Below are positions 25,253-32,479 of a DNA stretch of 37,824 bases, piece by piece (position 1 is the first letter of the stretch; each line of letters begins with the position of its first letter). Source of the DNA: an uncultured Oscillospiraceae bacterium (GTDB lineage Bacteria > Bacillota > Clostridia > Oscillospirales > Oscillospiraceae). The notes beneath the pieces are model-generated. The model was not told where the DNA came from. It did not search any database and saw only the letters and a program-made list of their open reading frames with translations. Made by a program: the position numbers and the translations under genes. The DNA lies in NCBI GenBank assembly GCA_947169975.1, contig CAMVRT010000017.1, forward strand, positions 1 through 37,824, given 5' to 3'.

Positions 25253-25687
25253 ATGATCGAACAGGATACCGTTAAGCTGCTGCGGGAGTGTGACGCCGGC
25301 GTGAAGATGGGTGTGTCGTCCATTGACGACGTACTGGGCTACGTCCATGCCCCGGAGCTGAAATCGCTTCTGGAGCGGTGCAAGAAGGAGCACGAGGAGC
25401 TGGGCGAGGAGATCGGAAAGCTCCTGAACCGCTATCAGGATGAGGGAAAGGAGCCGAACCCCATTGCCCAGAAAATGTCCTGGCTCAAAACCAATGTGAA
25501 GCTGGTCATGCACGAGTCGGACAAGACCATCGCCGATCTGATGACGGACGGGTGCAACATGGGGGTCAAGTCCCTGAACCGCTACCTCAACCAGTACGAG
25601 GCCGCCGATGAGGTGTCCAAGGACATCACCAAGCGGCTCATCAATCTGGAAGAGAAGCTGACCGTGGACATGCGGGAGTATCTGTGA
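25253..25687 (+). CDS. DUF2383-like four-helix-bundle protein
   Basis: A 144-residue all-helical protein. It resembles clostridial ferritin-like/DUF2383 proteins: DTVKLLRECDAGVKMGVSSID at the start, KKEHEELGEEI in the middle, and ADLMTDGCNMGVKSLNRYL toward the end. Conserved Glu/His positions (for example in CKKEHEEL) could bind metal, but no clear di-iron motif is seen. The ATG at 25253 matches the family start; an in-frame ATG at 25241 would add four residues. An 11-codon reading frame (25221-25256) ends on its start codon. A strong terminator follows the stop. Confidence 0.75.
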   Translation: MIEQDTVKLLRECDAGVKMGVSSIDDVLGYVHAPELKSLLERCKKEHEELGEEIGKLLNRYQDEGKEPNPIAQKMSWLKTNVKLVMHESDKTIADLMTDGCNMGVKSLNRYLNQYEAADEVSKDITKRLINLEEKLTVDMREYL

Positions 25688-25723
25688 AAAAAGAGCCGGG
25701 GGCGATTGCCTCCGGCTCTTTTT
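25688..25723. terminator. Bidirectional terminator between convergent genes
   Basis: A 12-bp stem (25688-25699 with 25712-25723), extended by GGC/GCC inside, has A5 and T5 arms. It can stop both the small-protein run on plus and the reductase operon on minus (its stop is at 25737). Confidence 0.92.
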
Positions 25724-25736
25724 GCCACTTGATGCA

Positions 25737-26921
25737 TTACTCGATGGGGATCCTGATCTTCACGTCGCTTGTGGGATAGGCGGCGCAGGCGTGAACGTAG
25801 CCAAAATCGCGGTCAGCGCCGCGGCGTCCGTCATTTTCCGGGCAGATATAGACGCTGCCGTAGAGGACCTTTGTGCGGCAGAAGCCGCATTCGCCGCTGC
25901 GGCAGCCGGTCTCGATGCGGATGCCGGCCCGCTCCAGCGCCACCACCAGACTCTCTGTGGCCCTGGCGGGGATCACATCCTCGTGGATGCCGCGGACAAC
26001 AGTGAGCTGATAGGTCTGATCCTTGCATTCCATGGGGTAGCCCGGGAAGGTGGTGATATCCTTGGCCTGTCCGAACACCTCAAAACGCACGCGGCGCTTG
26101 GGGATCTCCAGCTTGGCAAGCTCCCCGTGGAGGAAGCGGTACATCACCTGGGGACCGCAGATAAAATAAGTGGTATCAGGCGCGGAATACTTGCGGATCA
26201 GCTCGGCGGTCAGGAAGCCTCTTTCCCCTTTCCAATCCGGCTCATCGCCGGAGAGGACGTGGATCACGTGGACGTGCTCGCCCTCCAGCGCGGCCAGCTC
26301 ATCCTTCAGCGTGATGTCATCGGAGGAGACGGAGCCGTAGAGAATGGTGAGGTCCATGTCCAGCGTGCCGTTGGCAACCTCCCGGGCCATGGAGGCAAAG
26401 GGGGTGATGCCCACGCCGCCGGCCAGGGCCACCACGTGTTTGGCGTCGCGCAGCGGCTCATAGTAGAACTGGCCGCAGCCGATCAGGCCGCGGAAGGTGT
26501 CCCCCACCTTCACGCTGTCGTTGATATAGTCGCAGATGAAGCCGTCGCCCTTGGAGCGGCGGACGGTGATCTCCACAAAGCCCTTTTCCAGCCTTGCCTG
26601 CCACGGCGCGGAGGAGATGGAATAGGGGCGGGAGATCAGGCTTTCGCCCATGGGAAAGTCCAGCACCATGAACTGACCGGCATAGAAGGGCGGGAGCTTG
26701 CCGCCGCCCACCTTCTCAAACCGGATCGTCTTGGCGGTTTTGGAGGCAAAGCGGATCTGCGTGACCACCAGATCCAGCTTGCCGGGATGCCACTCCCTGG
26801 CCACGTCGCCGATGGGATCCTCACGGACAGGCTGGGCGGATGCGGTCTCAAACGCCCGGAGACGGGCCTTGGTGACGCGGGAAGCGCCGCCAACATCCTT
26901 GATAAAGCCTTTTACCTTCAT
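25737..26921 (-). CDS. NAD(P)H-flavin reductase with C-terminal [2Fe-2S] ferredoxin domain
   Basis: A 394-residue electron-transfer protein that should carry electrons from NAD(P)H through flavin to an iron-sulfur cluster. After a 50-residue N-terminal extension comes the flavin domain (about 50-155) with RPYS at 98-101. The NAD(P) domain has GGVGITPF (168-175) and CGPQVM (255-260). The plant-type ferredoxin domain has C340, C345, C348 and C379. The ATG at 26921 overlaps the stop of the CrtI-like oxidoreductase by ATGA and has AGGAGG at 7 bases. Coupling suggests it supplies electrons to that enzyme. The partner is an inference. Confidence 0.88.
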   Translation of the reverse strand: MKVKGFIKDVGGASRVTKARLRAFETASAQPVREDPIGDVAREWHPGKLDLVVTQIRFASKTAKTIRFEKVGGGKLPPFYAGQFMVLDFPMGESLISRPYSISSAPWQARLEKGFVEITVRRSKGDGFICDYINDSVKVGDTFRGLIGCGQFYYEPLRDAKHVVALAGGVGITPFASMAREVANGTLDMDLTILYGSVSSDDITLKDELAALEGEHVHVIHVLSGDEPDWKGERGFLTAELIRKYSAPDTTYFICGPQVMYRFLHGELAKLEIPKRRVRFEVFGQAKDITTFPGYPMECKDQTYQLTVVRGIHEDVIPARATESLVVALERAGIRIETGCRSGECGFCRTKVLYGSVYICPENDGRRGADRDFGYVHACAAYPTSDVKIRIPIE

Positions 26922-28447
26922 TTCGCCGCCTCCTTTGCCATGGTGTCAAGCACGTTCTTGGCGGCCTTGCGGCCGTTGGTCACAGCGGGACCCATGCCGT
27001 CGCCGCTGATCTGATGGGCGCCGGAGAACTCCAGGTGCCGGATAAAGCTCTCCTCCTCCGCCGTCTGGAGCCGTGCCACGATGTGATCCTCCATGGTGTG
27101 TGCATAGCCGTAGATGCAACCGTTCCACATACCGGTGTAGTGGGCAACAGTCATAGGCGTCTCAATGGCGATCTCCAGCACGTGGTCCAGCAGGTTGAAG
27201 CCCAGATACTCGCTCATATAGTCGATCATCTGCCGGGCCACCTCATGCTTGACCCGGTCATAGTCATCGGCGGACACGGTCTTCCAGCCGTCCACCCGGG
27301 GCAGCGTGGTGATGGAGTAGGAGCAGGTGCCGGCGGGCGTGGCGTCGGGGTTAGCCAGATTGTGGCAGATGCAGGTGAGGTAGCGATAGGGGCCAAGGCC
27401 CTTCAGCTCGTCATAGAGCTTGTCGGTGTCCATAGTGTCGCCCCGGAACACGCTGTAATCCTTGATGCCCAGTTCCTCGGCGCTCTTGTCCAGGATCATC
27501 ACCACGGAGAAGGCCGTCAGGCTCAGGCGGCGGCCGTTCACCATCTTGATGGCCCCGGCGGGTACAGCGTCCGCCGGCTCGATCATAGAGGTGTAGACCT
27601 TGTTGGGATAGGCCGAGCAGATCACGTAGTCGGCGTAGATCTCATCGCCGCGGGCAGTGCGGACGCCATAGGCCTGCCCGTCCCGCACCAGGATCTTGTC
27701 CACGTGCTGGCGGTACTCGATCTGAACGCCCATGGCCTCGGCGCGCTCGGCCATCTTCAGGCTCATCTCGTGGGAGAACTTCCGGGGAATGTAGGAGCCG
27801 TATCCCACATAGTCCGCCATCAGTACAGAATAGATGGTAAAGGGCAGCTCCCTGAAGCCGGAGCCCACGTAGATCCAGTAGGGCGCCAGCAGATCCAGCG
27901 CCTTCTGGGGCAGGTCGAAGGTGTCCAGCACCTCCTGGGTGGAGTAGCCGGCGGTCTTGACAAACGCCTCATGCTTAAGCAGCATCTTGGCCTTGCTCAT
28001 GGGGTGGATGGACAGCTCGTTGACACTGTTGAACACGGTATCGCACAGCTTCAGCAGCCGCAGCACCTTGTCATAGGTGCCGGGCACCGCCGCGTCCACC
28101 TCTTTGGCAAAGGTCTCCAGGCCGGGGTGCAGCGTGACCTCCAGGCCGGGCAGACTGGCGTGGTACGCCTCGGGCACCCGCAGCCAATCGATATCCACAC
28201 CCATATCGTCGAAAAACTTGCCCACCTTCAGGCGGTTTTCTTTGGAGCCGATGGACATCATCTCATGGAGCGTCGCCTCGATCTCGACGCCGCCGCGGAC
28301 GTAGCTGGTGGCCAGACCGCCGGGCAGGTTGTGGCGCTCCAGCACCAGCACGTCCTTGCCCTTGTCGGCCAGCATCAGCGCGGATGAAAGACCTGCCAGC
28401 GCACCACCCACCACGATGACGTCGTAGTGGTCTTTATAAAACTTCAT
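26918..28447 (-). CDS. CrtI/retinol-saturase-like FAD oxidoreductase
   Basis: A 509-residue flavoprotein of the phytoene desaturase / retinol saturase family (COG1233 type). The N-terminal FAD motif reads VIVVGGALAGLSSALMLA with an LERH Glu binding ribose, then the PGG block. The C-terminal region GDGMGPAVTNGRKAA is the family's second FAD-binding patch. Relatives oxidise or saturate carbon-carbon double bonds in polyenes. Here a fatty acyl or polyene substrate is suggested by the upstream isomerase and the divergent acyl-ACP genes. The ATG at 28447 has AAAGGA at 9 bases. The direction of reaction cannot be read from the sequence; the coupled reductase favours reduction. Confidence 0.82.
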   Translation of the reverse strand: MKFYKDHYDVIVVGGALAGLSSALMLADKGKDVLVLERHNLPGGLATSYVRGGVEIEATLHEMMSIGSKENRLKVGKFFDDMGVDIDWLRVPEAYHASLPGLEVTLHPGLETFAKEVDAAVPGTYDKVLRLLKLCDTVFNSVNELSIHPMSKAKMLLKHEAFVKTAGYSTQEVLDTFDLPQKALDLLAPYWIYVGSGFRELPFTIYSVLMADYVGYGSYIPRKFSHEMSLKMAERAEAMGVQIEYRQHVDKILVRDGQAYGVRTARGDEIYADYVICSAYPNKVYTSMIEPADAVPAGAIKMVNGRRLSLTAFSVVMILDKSAEELGIKDYSVFRGDTMDTDKLYDELKGLGPYRYLTCICHNLANPDATPAGTCSYSITTLPRVDGWKTVSADDYDRVKHEVARQMIDYMSEYLGFNLLDHVLEIAIETPMTVAHYTGMWNGCIYGYAHTMEDHIVARLQTAEEESFIRHLEFSGAHQISGDGMGPAVTNGRKAAKNVLDTMAKEAAK

Positions 28448-28465
28448 AGGCAATTATCCTTTCCG

Positions 28466-28494
28466 AAAAACAGAGGGGCGGAAGTCCGCCCCCC
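28466..28494 (-). terminator. Hairpin between the isomerase and CrtI-like genes, possible attenuator
   Basis: A 7-bp GC stem (28475-28481 with 28486-28492, loop AAGT) is followed on the minus strand by CTGTTTTT. It lies in the 60-base gap within the operon, so it may reduce readthrough and give the first gene more transcript. Confidence 0.55.
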
Positions 28495-28507
28495 GTTTCT
28501 GCATATC

Positions 28508-29896
28508 TTAGAAGAAGCGGTCAACCAGCTCGCGGGAGTACTCGGCCGTCTCATCCATGTCGCCGAAGGACATGACCTCACCGGCATAGTAGGTGTCGTA
28601 CTTGCCCTGCATGGCCTCCACCTTGTCATACCAGCCGGCGGCATAGTCGTCGGAGAAGACATGGGGGAAGTAGTACACGGACCACTCGTTGATGACTTCC
28701 TTGGCGGGGTTCTTCATGATCTTCAGGTCATCCTGCACCATCTGGCGGCACTTCTCATAGGGGATCTCCTTGGAGTTCTTGTGCTTGCGCAGAGCGTAGG
28801 TGGTGATGACCTGGTCGATCTGATCCTTCCAGCGGCGATAATAGACCATCAGATGACCCAGCTTCTCGGGCACCATGTTGTCAAACACGTAGTAGGAGAT
28901 CTCGGGATGGTTCTCCGGCGTGGTCAGGAAGGCCTGAACATCGTAGCGCTCGTAGTCGATCTTGGAGAACAGGGCCTTCTCGTCCTCGCGGGCGTCGAAG
29001 TAGTCCACCATGCCCTTCTGACCATCGGCGCGGGTGCCGGGGATATACAGCGGCGCGGTGACGATAATCTTGTCATACTCCTCCACCGTGCCGTTGACGG
29101 TGACGTACACCTTGCCGTCCTTGCGCTCCACCTTCTCGATGGTGCTGTTCAGACGGGCGGGGTTCTTCAGGTGGGCGTTCAGCTGCTCCCAGATGTACTG
29201 GGTGCCCTCTTTCCAGGTCCACAGGTTGACCTTCACGAAGTTCATGCAGGTCTGATAGTCCAGATACTTCAGCACGTAGCCGGCGGGGATCTCATCGAAG
29301 TAGCCGTAGCCGAAGGAGGTAAAGGGCCCGATCCAGATCTTCTGGACCAGAGGCACGCCGTTCATCTCGCAGAACTCCTTGAAGGGCAGGGCCAGATCCT
29401 TCAGGTTGGGGTTGACGCCCTCCACCTTCTCGCGGCCCGGGGTGACGGCATAGCCGTCATAGCGGCCCTCGGCCACGCCGCGGTGACCGTTGACGTCGTA
29501 GCCCTTGTACTTGGTCTCCAGCAGCTCGCCGAACTTCTTGAGCTGCTTCTTCATCTTCAGCATCCAGGGGTTCTTGATGATGTTGCCGAGGGTGCGGGCA
29601 AAGGGCTCGATGACCTCGCCCTTGGCGTTCTTATAGTTGCGGTTCAGTTTCGGGCCGTCGTGGGTGATGCCGCAGAACTGCTCCACGTCGTGCACAGCGT
29701 AGTAGCTGGGCACGCCCATGATGGCACCCATCTCATAGCGGCGGCCGTTGTAGTGGGGGGACCAGCACTTGCCGCCCACGCGATCCTGCCGCTCCAGAAT
29801 GGTGTAGTTCTCGTAGCCCTTCTGCTCCAGATACATACCGGCAGACAGACCGGCGGGACCGCCGCCTACGATGCAGATGCGAATGTTCTTGTCCAT
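28508..29896 (-). CDS. Polyenoic fatty acid (linoleate) isomerase-like flavoprotein
   Basis: A 462-residue FAD protein of the amine oxidase fold. The dinucleotide motif GGGPAG is at 11-16, with ILER and RVGGKC following. The block RRYEMGAIMGVPSYY (52-66) and the C-terminal YYFPHV, AGWYDKVE, MQGK and YAGEVMSFG segments closely match my memory of the Cutibacterium acnes polyenoic fatty acid isomerase, which turns linoleate into trans-10,cis-12 conjugated linoleate. That enzyme is 424 residues; this one is slightly longer. Identity was recalled, not computed. The ATG at 29896 has GGAGG at 7 bases. It is the first gene of the minus operon. Confidence 0.85.
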   Translation of the reverse strand: MDKNIRICIVGGGPAGLSAGMYLEQKGYENYTILERQDRVGGKCWSPHYNGRRYEMGAIMGVPSYYAVHDVEQFCGITHDGPKLNRNYKNAKGEVIEPFARTLGNIIKNPWMLKMKKQLKKFGELLETKYKGYDVNGHRGVAEGRYDGYAVTPGREKVEGVNPNLKDLALPFKEFCEMNGVPLVQKIWIGPFTSFGYGYFDEIPAGYVLKYLDYQTCMNFVKVNLWTWKEGTQYIWEQLNAHLKNPARLNSTIEKVERKDGKVYVTVNGTVEEYDKIIVTAPLYIPGTRADGQKGMVDYFDAREDEKALFSKIDYERYDVQAFLTTPENHPEISYYVFDNMVPEKLGHLMVYYRRWKDQIDQVITTYALRKHKNSKEIPYEKCRQMVQDDLKIMKNPAKEVINEWSVYYFPHVFSDDYAAGWYDKVEAMQGKYDTYYAGEVMSFGDMDETAEYSRELVDRFF

Positions 29897-29946
29897 TTGT
29901 ATACCTCCATCTAATGAATTGTTGCTGGAATCAGTTTTCTGATCGT

Positions 29947-29952
29947 ATTATA
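29947..29952 (-). promoter_or_regulatory. -10 box for the isomerase operon
   Basis: TATAAT on the minus strand lies about 50 bases before the isomerase ATG; no good -35 is seen, which suggests activator dependence. The divergent gap 29897-30078 is AT-rich and also contains the short palindrome CAAATTATTTG. Confidence 0.5.
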
Positions 29953-30048
29953 CACCACATGGCAAAACATTTCACTATATATTTTCCCATTCTACCAAAT
30001 TATTTGTATATATCGTTGAATTCGCTTTCAAAATCGGCGTGTCTGTGG

Positions 30049-30054
30049 TAAAAT
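30049..30054 (+). promoter_or_regulatory. Extended -10 box for the ligase-ACP-thioesterase operon
   Basis: TGGTAAAAT (TGn plus TAAAAT at 30049-30054) lies 24 bases before the TTG start of the ligase gene. The -35 is weak (TTTCAA at 17 bases). Confidence 0.45.
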
Positions 30055-30078
30055 GAATCCGGACAGGAGGTGATGACC

Positions 30079-31419
30079 TTGCGATTCGACCATTTTGCGG
30101 ATTTGCTGGATTATTGGGCACATGAGACGCCCGATGCCTGCGCTCTGCGATACGGAGAAAAACGCTTCTCTTACGCGCAGCTTCGGGAGGCAGCTCATGC
30201 CCGCGCAGCGGAGCTGCGCCGCAGCGGGAAGACCTGCATGGGCATCCTGTCCGACGGCAGTCTTGACTGCGTGGTGGAGCTGTTTGCCGCGAATCTCGCC
30301 GGGATGCAGATCGTCATGCTGGATGAAAACGCCCCGGAGGAGCTTTTGCGGCGGCTGATCGTCTATACCGACGCGGACGCGCTCTGGGGAGACCCGGATC
30401 TGGTGGAGGAGCTCTCCCCTGCCCTGACGAGGGGCGCGGAGAACGGCTGCGGCCGCATCCTCTTCTTCACCTCCGGCACCACGGAGCAGGCCAAGGCCGT
30501 GGTGCTGACGGATCACAGCCTTTGTCAGAGCGCGTGGAACGGCTCGGCGAAGCTGCCGCTCTCCCGTTCCGACACGCTGCTGTGTCTGCTGCCGCTGGGC
30601 CATGTGTTCGGCTTTGTGTGCGGACTGTTATGGGGCCTATCCTGCGGCGCCTGCGTAGCTCTGGGGCGCGGTCCACGGCACTATACGGACGACTGCACAT
30701 ATTACGCACCCACTGCAGTTTCGGTGGTGCCGCTGCTTTTGGGCTTCCTGCTGAAAAGCGGCGCCGTGAATCCCCAGCTGAAGCTGATTCTGGTTGGCGC
30801 CGGCGACTGTCCACCCGCCCTGCTCACCGCCGCCGCGGCCAGAGGCATCCGCGTCAGCTTCGGCTACGGACTAACGGAGACCAGCTCCGGCGTGGCCATC
30901 AGCGTGTCCGGCGATCCCTATGCCATGGAGATCTGTCCGGACGACGCCGTTACGCTGGCAGAGGACGGGGAAATCCTGATCCAAGCCCCCACCTGCATGA
31001 TGCAGGGCTATTACAAGATGCCGGAGGCCACGGAAGCCGTGCTGAAGGACGGGGTGCTGCGCTCCGGCGATCTGGGCCGCTTTGACGAGGCGGGCAAGCT
31101 CCATATCACCGGGCGAAAAAAAGAGATACTGGTGCTCTCCGACGGTACGAAGATCTTTTTGCCCGAGTACGAAGGCCGTATTATGGCAGTGTTGGAACAC
31201 ACCGAGCTGGCCGTGATCGCAAAGGACGGACGGCCTGTGCTGGTGTTCGCCGGCGAGGCCACGCAGGAGGAGCTGACGCGGCGGCTCAAGCCGCTGATGG
31301 CGCAGCTGTCCCGCGGCCAGCAGCTGGCCGGGATCTATATTACTGACGAACCCCTGCCCAGAACGGCAACGGGGAAAATCAAGCGCTGGGAGCTCCAGCA
31401 GAAAGCAGGTACGCCATGA
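30079..31419 (+). CDS. AMP-forming acyl ligase (acyl-ACP synthetase-like)
   Basis: A 446-residue ANL-superfamily adenylating enzyme that should activate a carboxylic acid with ATP and pass it to the thiol of CoA or an ACP. Motif A3 reads FFTSGTTEQAKAVV; the usual GxPKG is EQAKA, with the Lys kept. A5 is GYGLTET, A7 SGDLG, and the C-terminal catalytic Lys sits in PRTATGKIKR. It is shorter than typical acyl-CoA synthetases (500-560). The start is probably TTG 30079, with AGGAGGTGAT at ideal distance; ATG 30073 and GTG 30070 overlap that SD. An ACP gene overlaps its stop, so the ACP is the likely acceptor. Confidence 0.88.
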   Translation: MRFDHFADLLDYWAHETPDACALRYGEKRFSYAQLREAAHARAAELRRSGKTCMGILSDGSLDCVVELFAANLAGMQIVMLDENAPEELLRRLIVYTDADALWGDPDLVEELSPALTRGAENGCGRILFFTSGTTEQAKAVVLTDHSLCQSAWNGSAKLPLSRSDTLLCLLPLGHVFGFVCGLLWGLSCGACVALGRGPRHYTDDCTYYAPTAVSVVPLLLGFLLKSGAVNPQLKLILVGAGDCPPALLTAAAARGIRVSFGYGLTETSSGVAISVSGDPYAMEICPDDAVTLAEDGEILIQAPTCMMQGYYKMPEATEAVLKDGVLRSGDLGRFDEAGKLHITGRKKEILVLSDGTKIFLPEYEGRIMAVLEHTELAVIAKDGRPVLVFAGEATQEELTRRLKPLMAQLSRGQQLAGIYITDEPLPRTATGKIKRWELQQKAGTP

Positions 31420-31667
31420 CAAGACAGGAAATCCTTGACAAGACCAAGACCGTGATCTACGACTGCTTCCCCGACATGATGGGCACGGAGCTGCGGGAGG
31501 ATTCGGTCATCAACACCGAGACCGCCATCGACTCCATGGGCTTTGTGCTGATCATCTGCAAGCTGGAGGCGCTGTTTGACGTGCGCATCCCGGAGCGCCA
31601 GTGGAAAAAGCTCTCCACCCTGGGCGATGTGGTGGACGCCATCGAGAAGAGGCTGCCCAAGGCATGA
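31416..31667 (+). CDS. Dedicated acyl carrier protein
   Basis: An 83-residue acidic carrier protein. The phosphopantetheine site is S40 in the motif AIDSMGF. The N-terminal and C-terminal helices (MTRQEILDKTKTVIYDCF; LSTLGDVVDAIEKRL) have ACP spacing. It differs from the usual fatty-acid-synthase ACP, in which the motif reads DSLD, so it looks like a pathway-specific carrier. The ATG overlaps the ligase stop (ATGA), and its own stop overlaps the thioesterase start in the same way. This tight coupling suggests the three proteins are made in fixed proportion. Confidence 0.9.
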   Translation: MTRQEILDKTKTVIYDCFPDMMGTELREDSVINTETAIDSMGFVLIICKLEALFDVRIPERQWKKLSTLGDVVDAIEKRLPKA

Positions 31668-32377
31668 GCATCTACCGCCAGGAGCTGCTGCTGCGCAGCA
31701 AGCATGTGGATATGTACCGCCGGCTGCGCACCTCGGAGCTGATGAGGCTGCTGCAGGAGGCCTCTATCCGCCACACGGAGGAGCTGGGCATGGGGCGTGA
31801 CAGGACGCTGGATCGCGGCATCCTGTGGATGCTGGGACTTCAGCGTATGGAAATCACACGGATGCCGGAATACGACGAAACCGTGGTGCTGAAAAGCTGG
31901 CCGGGGAAAACCATGCACGTTCTGTTTCCGCGCTACTACAGTCTGGAGACAGCAGACGGCGAGCCGCTTCTCCGTGCCAGTGCGCTCTGGACGCTGGTGG
32001 ACGCTGAAAAGAGGAAAATGGTCTTCCCGGAAAAGGCGGGAATCGTCATCGATGGCGTCGTCACCGGCGAGGAAATCCCTCTTCCCTCTCCCCCATCTCG
32101 GCTCAACTGCGATCACAGCAGCCTGTTCACGGTGCCCTACAGCTATGTGGATCTCAACGGCCACATGAACAACGCCCGCTACTTTGATCTGGCGGAGGAC
32201 GTGACCGGCGCAGCTGCGGACGGCAAAACGCTGGCAAGCATCCAGATGGAATATGTCAGCGAGGCGCGGCTGGGACAGGAGCTGAAGGTCTTATGGGGAC
32301 AGGAAGGAACTCGCTATTATGTGACCGGCGAGGCGGATCAGTGCGTATTCCGCATGGGGCTTACATATAGTAAATAG
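31664..32377 (+). CDS. Acyl-ACP thioesterase (double hot-dog, FatA/FatB-like)
   Basis: A 237-residue thioesterase that should release a free acid from acyl-ACP. The N-terminal hot-dog (about 5-125) begins YRQELLLRSKHVDMYRRL; the C-terminal hot-dog (150-237) has DLNGHMNNARYFD with D163, N165 and H167, the catalytic Asp/Asn/His pattern of this family. Length and two-domain layout fit bacterial PF01643-type enzymes. It ends the ligase-ACP-thioesterase operon. It may instead hydrolyse off-pathway acyl-ACP. No membrane segment or signal peptide is seen. Confidence 0.88.
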   Translation: MSIYRQELLLRSKHVDMYRRLRTSELMRLLQEASIRHTEELGMGRDRTLDRGILWMLGLQRMEITRMPEYDETVVLKSWPGKTMHVLFPRYYSLETADGEPLLRASALWTLVDAEKRKMVFPEKAGIVIDGVVTGEEIPLPSPPSRLNCDHSSLFTVPYSYVDLNGHMNNARYFDLAEDVTGAAADGKTLASIQMEYVSEARLGQELKVLWGQEGTRYYVTGEADQCVFRMGLTYSK

Positions 32378-32407
32378 GAAGCCGATGCTTACCTGCCGAA
32401 AAAAATT

Positions 32408-32450
32408 ACCCCCCCGATACAGTACTATCCATGTACTGCATCGGGGGGTA
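32408..32450. terminator. Bidirectional terminator between the thioesterase and GGGtGRT genes
   Basis: An 18-bp near-perfect stem (32408-32425 with 32433-32450, one A/C mismatch). On plus it runs into TTTATT, on minus into a run of T (AATTTTTTTTC). It serves both convergent operons. Confidence 0.9.
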
Positions 32451-32479
32451 TTTATTGAATGCTTTGACCGGGGTTTTGT

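Noticed and set aside
28427-29914. Plus-strand frame of 495 codons over the isomerase gene
   Set aside because: Antisense shadow; composition is Val/Leu/His-rich with no motif, while the minus frame has a full flavoprotein.
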